DNA of 64,000 bases, taken from the NCBI RefSeq assembly GCF_910591885.1, contig NC_063286.1, positions 1,860,001 to 1,924,000 on the forward strand, given 5' to 3'. Positions within the stretch are counted from its first letter, which is position 1. Each line of letters opens with the position of its first letter. Both the position numbers and the translations under genes were made by a program. The stretch comes from Bombus terrestris (Eukaryota > Arthropoda > Insecta > Hymenoptera > Apidae). Positions 25,558-38,614 of the stretch are shown here, in pieces. The notes beneath the pieces were generated by a model. That model made no database searches. It was given only the letters and a program-made list of their open reading frames with translations, and was not told the origin of the DNA.

Positions 25558-26062
25558 GATGAAAGGGACAGAGGGGCAAGGGACGGAAGGAACGGAAAGA
25601 AAGCGAGGGATGAGCGAGATAGAAAGCGAAAGAAACGGAGTAACGCGCACGCGAGGAGAGGAGGAGGTGTACGGAACGGTACTGAGAAAGCCAAAGAACA
25701 GGGGTGGAATGTGTACGTGTATATGTGCGTATGCGCGCGCGAAATGGAGAAGTGCGGGAGGAAGAAGAGGCGAGGGAGAGGAAAGAGAGAAGGAGAAGAG
25801 ACGCGAGTGGTATTCGACCCTCTATAGGGAAATATCCATAATGCGCATTTGCAATTTCAATGCCTCGCCGAGCCCCGGCAAGTTGCCGAAGCACAACCAC
25901 CCTCAAACCTTCGTGCCGATCCGAAGCCTCGCGCTTCCGTACCCGTACCCTACCTTCTTGCCCTCTCATTCTCAGCCTCTTCTTCTTCATCCTTCTCCTC
26001 CTCCTCCTCCTCCTCTTCTTCTTCTTCTTCTTCTTCTTCTCAGTCTCCTTCTCCTCCTGGCC
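25558..26062. repeat. purine-rich then pyrimidine-rich segment
   Basis: The plus strand is strongly purine-rich at 25558-25640 and 25751-25801 (GA, GGA and GAA units), then becomes strongly pyrimidine-rich at 25971-26062 (TCC and TTC trinucleotides). The two arms are partly complementary. The overlapping open frames here on both strands (up to 217 codons, giving Glu/Arg-rich or Ser/Leu/Pro-rich chains) are explained by the repeats. Confidence 0.85.
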
Positions 26063-29000
26063 CTTTTACCTCTCTATCGCCTCCTATGGAACGCTATAAC
26101 GCCCCGAGCAACCCCTTACGTGCAACGACCCGATCCACCTACTTCGACGTGTATCTGTACGCTTCGCTTTCTTCGCGCGTGCTATTCCCCCGATTCTCTC
26201 CCTCGCCTCTGAATTCGCACTTTTTCCGCATTCGTTCGCGGTCACCGAGGGGATCCTACTATCGCGACAGCCAGCCGTTTCTCCTCCAGAGAACGTTTGT
26301 CTCAAATCGGAACGTAGTCGAACATATCGCGTTGGCGAAACGAGCGATCGTTTAACGGAAGGTTTCGTCGATTCGATGGCAGGTTAAAAGTAAGGGTTGA
26401 GATTCGCTTAGCAACCTTGAAAGTGACATCGTAGGAGAGTGGCGACGTTGTATCGACGTTTTATTGGACGGAGAAAGGATAAGAAATTGCGACGAGGATA
26501 GAAAGAGACGAATGAAATTCACCGTGCTTCATATCGCGGTCGTTACTTTTCACTCTGGAATTTATTTTCCTCGGGTTGACTCGTGTCGCGCACGTCCCCG
26601 TTGGTTCGCGGGATACCAGAGGGAGGATGAACCGGGGGCGTCGTGGAACAGAAAGGACGGGAGAGATTTAAGTACGTCAGAATCGAGACGGGGGAAGGAG
26701 GAAGAGAGCAGGAATCGAAGAGGGGCGAGCTAAAACCAGTGCTGCGAGGGATATCGAAGAAGGCAATATTTCAATCGACGTCAGATTTATCGAGCTCCGA
26801 CCACGCGAAATGGCCAAAGCGCTGAACCGCGATACGTGCCATTTCGCGGACCGTTTTCTGCTTCTGGATTTCTTTGCGTCGGTACGTCTGTCAGGTGGCG
26901 TGATGCAACGCAACGAGCCCACTTTACACTGTGAATAATTTGTTGACGCGCGGTTGTTTCGCTCTACTTTCTATGGGATTATTCGAACGTAATCGATGAA
27001 CCGCCGATAGAATGAGTTCGCAGCGTGGAACGGTAGGCAGAACGGGAACGTTGAAACACCGAGATGTCCAACAACGCGCAGAATTAAAGCGGAACGACGT
27101 TAAGATACCGCTGGTAACTGGGTTTTCATCGCGAAAAACTGAAGTTTGCGTGGCGTTTTGTCGTGACGATGGTTGCGTTTCAAAATACGCAGTTTGGCGC
27201 TCGTATTTTCGTGCGAAATACGAGATTTCGCATTGTTCGAAAATATTTTTTGGCAAAGAATTCGTTCGATTTGGATAGTGTTTCGGGGGGGAAATAGAAA
27301 TTCTACACCTATTTATATATATACGAACTGCAATGTAGATGAAAAAGTCCCTTTTCCCACCACGGAAGAGTTAGCTCGGGGTATCGATTAACAGACCAGA
27401 TTGCGCCTGATATTACTTCCGCGTGTTTTAGATCATTTTTCCATGCAGCAGATACTAAATATTCGTCGCAGCTGCCGGTTTGCCGATTCCTTACTAATTG
27501 TTTCTAGTTGCGTATCTCACGACCGCAAACACGTGCCACTAATTACCTTTGGTAGCGCGAAGCAACGGTATTTTATGCGGCGTCTGCTAATTCTTCGCAT
27601 CGCATCACACGGTTGAGGCTGACTTTTTGACACTAATTACCCCGCGAGACGGAGCAAATCTGGCAGACCCGGCTCTAATTTTCTTTCTCCTTTGTCTTCT
27701 TCTAGCTTTTCTCTATCGTGATCCTCTTCTTCGGTTCAGAGGATCCAACTTTGCTTCGATTTTATTTTCTTGCGGTAATATTCGGTGTTGTGTGTATAGA
27801 CAAGCCGGTACACACGAAAATTGATCAACTCGAAACAGGCTTGTAACTAAAAACTGAACGCGCTTGGGGTTTGTTTCGTCGCGATCTTCAGCTTCATCGT
27901 TCTTCGATCTTTGCTTGCGCCATTTCCTCCTTTTCTCCGCGTTTTTGTAGCCGGGTGATTTATAATTCGGGGCAAGAACTCTGGAAAGTAAAATATCGTG
28001 AAATAATTAAGCGTGAAAGTTTGAAAATTGGATGGAAACAAAAAGTTTCCGTATCGGACGATTTTACGACATAAGTGAATTTTAGATCGGCTCTCGTAGC
28101 CGAGGAAAGAAGTTAGCAATAAGTTTGTTCGTTCACGGCGGGGCAAGATGTCGTGGCCATTAATAACGAAAGTCGTTGCCGAAGTTTACATTCTAAGCTC
28201 GGCCCGTTATAGAGTGGTCTTAGTAATCGTTACGCGCAACTGATAATGGAAGGATTATTAATTGCTTCTGTCCACGGACCTGCCGACGTTTAAGCTTACC
28301 ATATGGCACTGATTAATTACTGTGACCGGTATCGAACCAGCTCACATTCTTCGTGTACTTTGCAGGCTACGATTAAGTTTGCCTTGCCAATACTATGGTG
28401 CTAATTGCACGTCTTCGCGATCGCATTCGTAATTCTCCTTTCATCTATCGTTCGTATGATTTGCATTGTGCCGGTCAAAGTGATATAGGTAACGAATGTT
28501 GACGTTAGCCTGGAAGAAAGAGAAAAAAGTCCAACGATATTTTCAATTTTCCTTGGGGGGGGTAATTAATTCATCGTCCTACCAAAACACGAGAAACGCT
28601 ATTTTCAGAGTGTTCGAGCGAAGCAACGGTTATTAAAGCAGAGTTAATTCACCAGTTTATCAGTGATTTAGACGGTTGAATCATAATTAGAGACGATCGT
28701 ATAAAACGTAACGTTTCTCTGGCAGCGATGTTTCGTCCCGACTTTTTGAGGGATTACCAGGCTTTGGCTGGGCGACACGACGCAGAGAAAGTCCCTGAAT
28801 CTCCGTTACGTTTCATTATTTTCATTAATTTAATATCCGACGAAAGTCTGCACGTGGCTGTACGTGGTCCCCAACCATGGGAGCGAAGGCACGAGGCCGC
28901 AGGGGACATCTGACTTGTTAATTTTTCCCGCATAAATTTCAACCGGTTTGCAAGCTTTTAATTGATTCGACCGAGTCCTCGACCACGGCCACCGCTGGCA

Positions 29001-32000
29001 AGACGTTCGCCCGGCTTGGCCATCTAAACGTTAATCGCTTCCCTCTTGCCCGAGTTCGTCTCATCCAGTCATCGTGATCAAATGATTATACTTGCCGATA
29101 ATTTTCTTCTATAATACATACCATATATATGGTACTCCATAGTGGAACTCCTTCTCAGAGTTTGTGGTGTCAAGGTTCATAACGAGCAAACAGATCTTTC
29201 ATCGTTTATTACGAGTATAGTCGACTCTTCTTCGATAATGGAAACTTGATGAAAACATGGCCATATTGAGAGTACCATCCTGGGTGATGCTTCTATTCGT
29301 ATCTTTCAAGTATTAATTCTTTGTAGGATATATTTTTAAGATCGTTCGATCATTTTCGCGGCAAAGTTTAAAAAGCACGATCTTTTAAGAAGGAAGGGAA
29401 CCGCTTCGATGGAACTATCAATTACTCAAAGTTCCACGGAAGCAAAAGACGATTTTCGATTTCAATTCCGGATTATCCGCCGGTTTGCGGAATTCTCGCA
29501 GTCAAAAGGAAGAAGAACTGGGTGGCGACGTTCGTGGGTAAGCTTCGTTAGTGCAATCACAAACTTTAATCCGACTGATTTCGACCAGCACTGCGCGCAA
29601 CCGACCTCTTTTCTCCCTTTCTTTTTTCTCCTTTCTCCACCGATGGCATTTCTTCGACGACCGCCCGAGGGTGGAGCACGGTGCCAGAAGAACTCTTCAG
29701 ACTGTGCCAGAGTACACGGAGAGGGTCCAGGTCGCCTAATTAGACGCGGTACCCGGTGCTAAGAGGGTGAAACGAAGGGTAGTTGAGGGGAGAAACAAGA
29801 AAACGAAGAAGAGACCTGAAATGTGAACGTGCAAGCCGACGGTGCACACGAAGCAACGCCACGCGCCTTTCTTTCGTTCCGCTGAACTTTCGAACTGTCT
29901 CTGACAGCTGGAAAAAGCGCGGGGTTACCAGGGAACCGCGGCAAACGCGACTGCCTCCCTCTTCTTCCTTTTTTCCTTTCGTTGATGACGTCTGTCGCAG
30001 CCGACCCTCTCGTAGACACCTCCAGAACCGCAGACCGTTTTCGTGCGTTTGTGCGGAAACCCCACCTTTATCCCGAGTTCGCCTCGCCTCGACCCTGCCG
30101 CGCGTTTTCATGCGCAAAAATAGAACTTTATTCGGTTCCTTGTACTCGTCCCCGCTTGTCTTCTTCGCCAGGATGAAGATCCCTGTTTGTTCATGGCCAC
30201 GCATCGATGGCTACCGTCTCACGCGCAAAATTTAGTCTTCTGATCCGGTTCTGCGACGCGTGATATGTTTGTCAAGTGTTTCGCAAAGTAGCTAATATAA
30301 CAATTTTCAACAATAATTGCATTTATTTCGCGACAATCTGACGCAACGATTTACAGTACATTCAACCTTTTAAAACATTCAATAGCTACCAATTAAAAAG
30401 GGACATTGAAATTTTCCCTTTAGAAAATGAAAAGCTGACAGTGGCCAAAACCGCAAAAAGAAAAAAAAGAAAAAAAAGAAGAAAGACAATAGCCATCCGG
30501 TGTGGATGCCGTGCATTCAACCAAATGTAATATATATTTTTTGGTTTCCTAATTGGAATTTTGTAATTTTACTAATTACTTTATGCTTGCCATGACATGG
30601 GAAAAAGTCGGAAATCGCATATCCGATGCGTCATTCGTTCTCTAAAATCCATTATTTCCAAGAAATCGTCAGAGAGCAACGAGTATACACATTATACGCA
30701 ACACATTTCCTTGCGCAAACCGTCTTTACTCCCTGATATTTCTTTCCCGCATTCTTAATTTATACAACAATTGCAATATCGATTTCTCGTTGGTTAAACA
30801 GCAACGATTAATATCGCTACTCGTTAGCGATGGAAAGTGAGGTGTCGAACTCTCTGGCAGTCGCTAATGAAAAGAAATTGCCCATTACTTGCACCGCTCT
30901 CCACTCGCGCCTATGTTAGTCCTGGTGGCAAAACGACGGGACAAGATGAAGGATACTGGCACGGCAGGATGATGTAAATTTGTGCGTTACGGCAGCATCG
31001 AAGTTACCAAAGGGAATGGGTAATGAAAACGAATTACCCTCTTTCCTACCTTTTCTTCGTCCCCAACTTCAGCTGCTCCTCCTTTCTCGAGTTCCGTTGA
31101 TGCCGCTGGACAGGTGGCAGACTTCAAGGAAAAACGATTCGATTCATTCCTTTGGAAAAACGGCATTTCACTAACCACTAAATGTACAGCTGTTCTCATT
31201 GTTGTTCCTACTATGTGTTCAAAATTGTGAACCTTATTATAGTATAGATTTCATATACAGTGCTAACAAAGTTTCAAAATGTTTCTTGTAACAGAGGTTA
31301 CTTATTGATAAAAGGTATCCGATGTATATGACAATAAGCGTTAAGACGAACGTAGAAACATAGTATAAAATCTAATATATATGTTTCGTGGATATCGCGA
31401 GTCGTTAAAATCGTCTGGCGAAAAAACGGAAAGATAACGACGACCCTCGTTTGACGCGTTGAACACCTTGCCGAGCGGTAAAATCGTCCGACTACGCGAT
31501 TCCCTAATTGTCTTGCTCGGCGTGTAAGCCCTCGGGAAGCGAAAACACGACGAAGCTGCTCGACGAGTTGGTGTGTACCGGTGTCTACCTGAGCACCGAA
31601 AGACCCTCGTGTCTCGCTTCATCCGAGTGTGGTTACGTCCGGGGTAAAAATGGGGGTGAGCCGTGGAAGAAGAACGATTCGTTTTCATTAGCGGAGCCAC
31701 GGAGCAAGTTTCAGTCAGGTTCGGTCGTGGGGAGAACGGCTGTGAAAATGAAGGGTTGACTCGGTCCACGAGAGAATTCCACTTGGCGAGAAAGCACGAG
31801 CAAAAGCAGCCGTGAGCTGCGGATATCGACGGAGTTCCGGCGAGGATCGCGCGTCTCCTAGGATGTTGAGCTTCGAGCCAGGCCGAGGGATGGTTTTAGC
31901 CCCGTGGATTACCGCGTCGACCAGTGGATTTCATATTTTCAGTTATTCGCGAATCGATCGAGAAGGTACGGAGACTCGTTGCATCGCTCGCTAAGGGATG

Positions 32001-32743
32001 TTTGCTACGTGCACAGCCCCCGAAAAAAGTCACCCCCTTAATTGGAATTTAATAGCGGCAGTTATAAAATTAAGCCGCGTCGCTTCGGAAAATTAATGAA
32101 ATATTTTCCGGAATATCTTGCCATTGTGACGTCGTGGCATGTACGTGCGCAAAATTCAATATGCTACATTGATAGAGTTACTAATACGACTGTCGCGCTG
32201 TGTAACGTTCGAGCAATTCGCATAATTGTATAAATATTGACCGATGCAGAAATCATCGAGGCACGCTGCCGCGATTCGAAGTGGGTCATTTACGTTTGAA
32301 TTATTTAAATTCTATTTGCTTTTTGACCGATCGTAAATGCTTCGCATACACTTAAATATATTATTATGTAACTTATTTCTACGATTTGTGTAAACTGAAA
32401 GTCCTTTGAACTTGAGTACATAACCTCCGAGAGATTTTGTCTAAATAATTTATTTTCCCAATGTTGAAAATTAATTACGGTAATATCAGATATTATTTGT
32501 AAAATTCATTAATTCGACGGTTTTGTACAAATTTTCAAACGTTCAACCTTCTAAATTTAAATTTTCAAGTTTCCGGCTGAAGTTTGAGAAATCTGTAAAC
32601 GAATTTCTTTGCCTATTAGAGCCAGTATTCGTTAATTGTAAAGAGCCCACCTACAATTATCGCTTGATACTTTGAATCTTGTTGAACACCGATAGACGAG
32701 TATCACGCGTCGCGTATAAATATTAATAAAGTCGGTAAAGTTC
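26063..32743. other. long non-coding stretch, nothing recognised
   Basis: Mixed sequence. Contents I can name: acceptor-like words ending at 28369 and 31941 without a matching exon, a 16-base perfect palindrome (29119-29134), an A/G-rich run of AAAAAAGA type (30457-30485), and AT-rich parts at 31,200-31,400 and 32,220-32,640. Frames around 29.7-30.2 kb are open on both strands together, a sign of composition rather than coding. Confidence 0.4.
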
Positions 32744-32863
32744 ACCTTGAAAGCCACTGGTATGCGCGGTAGTAGCTGCAGTTTAGACGTACTTCTGCCA
32801 GTCATACAGTCCGACCGTTACCTAGAGGCGGACCGGAGGTCGAGGGTTGCCAGTCACGGGGGT
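32715..32863 (+). promoter_or_regulatory. possible TATA promoter and first exon
   Basis: TATAAATA at 32715-32722 is followed 29 bases on by TTCACCT, a partial match to the arthropod initiator. At 32863 comes GGT|GTAAGTG, a good splice donor, so a short 5' exon of about 120 bases (32744-32863) is conceivable. No ATG-started frame leads into the donor convincingly. TATA and donor words each occur by chance many times in 64 kb; only the spacing makes this worth listing. Confidence 0.15.
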
Positions 32864-32930
32864 GTAAGTGCTGTTTCGTGTACGGCCAGCTCCACCACCC
32901 GCTTTCGATCCCGTGCTCCCTTCGTCTCGT

Positions 32931-32954
32931 TCTCTCTCTCTCTCTCTCTCTCTC
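32931..32954. repeat. (TC)12 microsatellite
   Basis: Twelve TC units, followed 24 bases later by a CT-based hairpin at 32978-32999 (nine-base perfect stem, four-base loop TAGG). Confidence 0.93.
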
Positions 32955-32999
32955 GTTCTCTTGCTTGCTCATTTACTCTGTCTCTCTAGGGAGAGACAG

Positions 33000-35900
33000 G
33001 AGTAAAACGCCCACGCGTACTCCCTTCAACCGTCAGTTCCACGGGCTGGATGCGTACCAGAATTAGTTCGCTGGAAAGGTTGGCTTCCTTCTTAAAGTAC
33101 TATACGAACAGGCATGTTTCTTTTTTCCTGACTTTTATTTCTTGGTAAATTTCGTGAATTTTATCGATACCGTAACGTTCGAATAGGCATGTGCCATAAG
33201 TTGAAAGATGATTTTGCAACCGTCGCGACGCTGCGCCAATCAATCAGGACACTCTTTGTAATATGCCAGTAATTTTTGTCGTTTGCTTTATTCGCGCTGA
33301 AATGTCCGACGTTGATATTCAACCTCGTGCTACGTGATGGATATACTGGCCAGTTTTGAACGTACAGAGAATAAATAACATTGTATAACGGGAATCTCTG
33401 TAAATCAAATAATATATCATATGATTCTTGAAATCATGATAACGACAATTTTCTCGGTCCGTCAGAAACTTTTAAATTGTACGCTAGCTCGACTAAAACT
33501 TTCACCACACCATCTTACAACGAAGTCATTAGATTGGTTGAGCGATCTTTTGACCGTAGTGTGACCAAGCAGGTACCCAAATATCCATTTCAGTACGCGT
33601 TTTAACAGCTTTTTCTTCTAATGTGCCGCTCTGAATTGTGCCACTCTTTGGATATTTTTTATGCCGAAATTTATATTTAAAGCATCAAACTTACTCGTGC
33701 ACTTCTTGGATAGATATAACATCCTGGTTAACTAGATAAGACTCGACAATAACATATCGACGATATCTGGCGACAAATATCGAGATAAAAGTTCTATCAT
33801 ATTCGTCAGAGAAGATGCTGTTGACGAGATTCTTGTTAAGATTAATTGCAAAACACGCATCTATTTAAACGAATCATAAAGCAGCATCGGTCGTGTTCCT
33901 CAAGCTGTAAAACGCAGATCGAACAACCGATTCGCTTTCATAAAGAAACTTGGGACGGAGCGAGGAACGCGAACGTAATCCCAGCTCGGAGGGGAGTAAC
34001 TTTCGAAGCTGGCCAGCTTCTGTAAATGGCAGTAAACCAGGGAATCAATTCGTAGTCGAGTTAATAGCAGGTTACAGTGGTCAGAGCAATTCTACGTAAG
34101 AGGGCGAGAGCGTGGTCATGGCGAACGGTGAACATGCTGCAGTCCGAACTCCAAGACGAGAGACTCGGTACGGCCGGTGAATCGGTGCCGCTCTACCGGG
34201 TGTTCATCCTGGATAAGTTTCTCGGCAGCCATCGATATCCAAAGTTCAAGGGACATGACCCCCCTCCCCTTGATATTTGGAACGTGATAAACTTGATAGT
34301 AAGCTGTCGGGGAAAGCGAGACGACAGCCTGCCGTTGTTGATGACAGACATAATTAATGCAGGGACACGCTATGATGTTGCGAAGTCAGTTCGAGCTTAC
34401 CGGATGCCGCTCATTCCTTCTTTCCATCGCTGGAATGTTGTTATAGTAAATAGAACTCCATGTATTGGAACGGAATTTTGGCTAACGCCCGATTAAATAA
34501 ACTGGAGACTAAACTCATTTACATGAAAAGAGTTACTTGCTACGAACGCAAGCGAACATGATTTGTGTTTCGATGATACGATGTGAAAGAACGAGCATTC
34601 GCTCGCTTGATCCAAATACACCTTTATATAAAGTCATCGTCAAGTATCGGTATTGTATGGACCACTTGCCCTCAAATGGGTTCAAATAAATGGAATTCTA
34701 CTATATATATATATATATATACTACAAATGAATTGTCAATTGTCAATTTATCGTAACATAGAATAATAGAAATTAGCGTCAAACAAAATTCTTCTGCTTT
34801 CCGCGGATTTTTTTATTCGATCTATCTGATGCATTTAGTCAATTAGGATACAACTTATCTGCACACCAATGCCCCGGAAACTGTCCGGTTAGTGTATCAC
34901 TGTTTGTCCACAATATTGTACCGTTCTATGTAACAATGTTCTACGTTGGTTTACATATCTGTTATAACCTCTACAGCTCTAATTTGCAACTCGGTTGACC
35001 TTTGTCCAGGTACCAGAACTACTCGAATAAAGTGGTATCGATTCTGCAGCGTTGGAAACGACGGGAGAAGTTTCATCTCGATTGTATGTGTGCCTTTTGG
35101 AAAAATTAATCTTTTACTTTAAAATTAATTTACATGTTAAAATTGATTTTAAGCTATAACGAATGGATGTTGTCCACATTGAGGGAAATTTTTATAATGT
35201 TTCGAGCTCATGTTCCAGCATATTGCCCCGTTTCTGTTACACGATAATTACATTTTATTTCCACGGCAAAGATCATCGACGGGAATTATTTCTCGACCCG
35301 GTTGTTAATCGAATCTCAAAGTCGGGCTCGATAGCCGGTCGAAAGATCGTTTATTCTCGAAACGAACGAAATTAAATAAACACGTGGAGGAGTGTAAACG
35401 AAGAATTTCCAATCGGAGTTCCAGATGAGAAACGAGTTTTCTATTCGACCTTTCCTTCGGCGACCGCGTCCCGAAATTACGTACCTCGCAAATGAATCTT
35501 CCTTCCATCGACAGCGAAATTTTCTCCTCGACTATATCGGGGGGCAGATCTGTTTTATTTCCTTTCGTCGATTTTCTCCTCTGTTGTTACTCCTTTTTTC
35601 CTTCGTTTCAACGGGCACACGACTTCGTGGCTTCATGGAGTTTGGTGCGCAGAAAGAAAGGGAATTTCTTTAGTGTCGTGGCGGAGGAACCGGGGAAGAA
35701 ACGGAGATGAACGATCGGTTCAACAAAGGTTTCAACAGAAGTTAAATCGCCTAATTACAGGTTAAAAATTTAATCAACGAATGCGTTTAATACGGTACAG
35801 TTTGCCGAGGCGCGCATTAAAACGTGACTGAAGCTTTTTAATTATGGAGCAACAACCTTTTGGCTCGTTTGTCGAATAAACCCATGTTCGATGCTGTCTC

Positions 35901-36446
35901 TGTGCCTTCGGCTCGTTTAATTGAACGTCACGCGGCTTTTATGCGCGTCTATCGGCCGCAACTTTGGCACCAAATTTTTAACGAGTCGTATGCAGCAAAC
36001 TCATTAAACTTCTTTCGAATGATGTTCCCTTTATGAATTCTCGATTTTGCCTGGTTATGCAACGCCGCGCTGATTATAATATAATCGTTCCGTGAATGAG
36101 GCGTTACCTTCCGGGAACAAACACCAGACGGCAGATAATTTATTCAATTTGAATAAATATCGATAGATATAGGATAAAATTATATTCGTAAAATTTCTAT
36201 GCCACGTCATCGTCCGCCCTTATCCACTTTTATTCGATAGCCTAACTTTCTTGAGACTCTATAACACGTGGTATACACACGATCGTCGAATGAATTGCAC
36301 GGAAGATACGGTATTCGTCTGAAATTCTAATCCCAGCTAGCGGTGCGTGTATCTGAGATCGAGTAGTTTAGAGATCCCTCGGGGCATCATCGAGCGACTG
36401 TGTATCGCATTTGTTCGTCGTTTCTGCGACTTCCTTCTCGGTCTTT
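33000..36446. other. non-coding stretch with one open GC-rich part
   Basis: At 34071-34496 a plus-strand frame is open for about 140 codons after AG at 34069-34070. The first 60 codons (rich in GTG, CTC, AAG and GAG) look more coding-like than their surroundings. The pyrimidine tract before the AG is poor, and about five frames this long are expected by chance. A (TA)10 repeat is at 34702-34721 and a small AATTGTC tandem repeat near 34732-34748. AT-rich at 34,500-35,160. Confidence 0.3.
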
Positions 36447-36484
36447 CGTCGTCGTCGTCGTCGTCGTCGTCGTCATCGTCGTCG
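36447..36484. repeat. (GTC)n trinucleotide repeat
   Basis: About twelve GTC/CGT units with one CAT variant. Frames across it give poly-Val, poly-Asp or poly-Thr runs; no exon context supports a protein repeat. Confidence 0.95.
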
Positions 36485-38377
36485 AAGGCGGTCGATGGAG
36501 GCTCATGAAAAATTTCCAATCGCCGAGTTCCCCGCTCGCCTTATTAATGATCCGCCATCGTAACGGGGTCACCGGTCGATCACAATGAACTCCCGCTTTT
36601 CACCGAGACTCGGCGATTCTACGAGGGTTAGACGTCCATTCTTCGTGAAGCTATCGCAACGACGACGGCGACGAAAGAAAAAGGAATTGGTGGCGAGAAC
36701 CGCTAAGAAAGCTCTTAATCCTGACTCATTAGTCCGGTCGACGACGATCGAGTAGACATCGATCAGAAGGTTTAAGTCGCAGCCGGTTAAAAGGCTGGCA
36801 GTGGCAAGCAACGGTGTGGAACGGGGCACAGCCGGCAGATTAGGTTGGGTTCGGTGATAAGTGATCGCGGTTCCCGGACTGAAACTCTAATTAATACCTC
36901 GACGCTTCGTTTGAGCCGGTGACTTACGGGGCTGTCGGCCGGGCGCAGAATTACGCTGAAACTGCCGGCACAGCGGCGTTGTCCTTCAGGGGCGGTACGA
37001 CCATTTGTTATCGAGGGGGACTCGAAACAGAGAGCGGCCGATCGTCGACCACCAACCGCTTTACACCACCTGCAATCGTTGTTCTCGACGTTCTCCGCCG
37101 CGGATGCGATGCAATCGCTATCCTCTCCATACTCAATGCCTTTACGTTCGATTTAACGAGCCACGATACCTCGTCACCGATTTTAGTTATTCTTCAACTT
37201 TCAATCATCGTCCTTGTTGTTCAATAAGGGATACGAAGGAACGGGACGAGCAGCAATAACTGATAACTTTGTGAATACTTTGGACGCGGTAACGGGCTGC
37301 TTTGCCACCAATCGATGAAAAATATGATTAATGGGTCCTCTCGAGAAGAATATTTCTTTCTTTTTTCTTTTTTCTTTTTTAAACGTGTCTTGATCCAAGT
37401 TGAACTGATCGATGGCTTCCTAATGAGAATGGAGGAATTGTGAAAACGCATGTTTCGGAGATAATCTCGTTAGTTACGTGCTATAGTCGTTTTAAAAAAT
37501 ATTCTTCTCTATAAGGTAGCAACGTGGACAGAAACGATTTATCTCTCATGGGAGTCCATGAAACGTAAGCGAGGCGTCACGGTCCAAAGTACTCTTGAAT
37601 TCAGGTTTCTTTTCACGATTCGTCACGAATCGACGCCGATGGAGTAGGCGAGCCGCCGTCGCGTCCTTCTTTCGTTCTTTCGAAAAGGGCGTTCCTTTTT
37701 CTCACTTTGGTTTGCAGCCCGGTCTTAGCCAATCTATCGCCCGCTCGGTATTATGCGCTTTAGTGCATCGTCGCGACACTGTGTGTATGACTCGGTCTCA
37801 TAAAACGAGCGAGCGAAAATCCCAAAAGCCAAAAGGGAAAGAAAAGACGCAAGAAGATTCTTTCGCGTGTCTTCTTTCCGTCGTTTAATCGGCGTTGTTC
37901 CGCCAAATTTTTCTAGAATGGTCGCTTCGATCAAGATTCAGCCAGGTGAATCTGCGATATTCGTTAATTCGAATTATCCACTGATTATCCATCCTCCTAT
38001 CGCATCACCGTTATGAAAGCTGCAGATCAGAAAATTTCTATGTCCTCGATAGACTGTACTTGGACGTTTCTACTTCTTACTTTTCACTGATACAGTAAAA
38101 TAGGAATGAGCGAGAAAACGTCGACAGCTCTAGCAAGTTAAAGAAATGTATATATCGCGTGAATCTGTGTTGAATTAGAAATCTCCAACATTTGCTAGGA
38201 ATTCTCCGTAATAGGGAAAATGCACAAGCGCAAGATATTTTCGAGCATACGTGCCGGAGATTGAATACATGGCTTGCGAAAGTAATTGCAAGAAGAATAA
38301 TCAGACTTGGCGTGTAACGTTAGGAGCGAGTTCCCAAAAAGCAGGGCAAAAATAAGGCGAACATCGACTCGTACCTT
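36485..38377. other. non-coding stretch, nothing recognised
   Basis: Mixed composition. A T-rich run of TTTTTTC units is at 37350-37380. An acceptor-like CTTCAG ends near 36989 without a following donor at exon distance. No gene can be supported. Confidence 0.4.
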
Positions 38378-38614
38378 CAGCTGCAGACAAATTTCAGCTG
38401 ACAGAGTGTCCGTACGGTAGTATAGTAGAGGTAGTAGACTATAGAGTTACGTCATGGGGCAGGAAGCACAGTCTATAAATGACCCAGGGAAAAAATATCG
38501 AGCAGAAGAAAGTAAAGGAGCGGTGAAGAGTGAACGACGAAGACGAAGAGGGAGATAGGCTGGGTCACGCGTTTCCTGAGCCACCAGCGATGTGACGAAG
38601 TGCATTTTACAAAG
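38378..38614 (+). promoter_or_regulatory. promoter-like cluster with possible first exon
   Basis: In order on the plus strand: two CAGCTG E-boxes (38378-38383 and 38395-38400), a CRE-like TTACGTCA (38447-38454), TATAAAT (38474-38480), a purine-rich stretch with AGACG at 38541-38545 (a downstream-promoter-element-type word, though not at the canonical distance), and a splice donor AAAG|GTACGC after 38614. Transcription would start near 38504, giving a first exon of about 110 bases with no strong ATG frame. This is the best ordered promoter arrangement in the window, but every part is short and could be chance. No downstream exon was identified. Confidence 0.22.

Noticed and set aside
25421..26355. 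Overlapping frames of 168-217 codons on both strands
   Set aside because: Open only because GA-rich and TCC/TTC repeats lack stops. The translations are Glu/Arg or Ser/Leu/Pro low complexity.
31254..31290. TACAGTGCTAACAAAGTTTC, considered as a mariner-type end
   Set aside because: No matching inverted end within the surrounding few hundred bases.
36337..36588. Frames giving poly-Asp, poly-Thr and poly-Val
   Set aside because: All three are readings of one GTC microsatellite.
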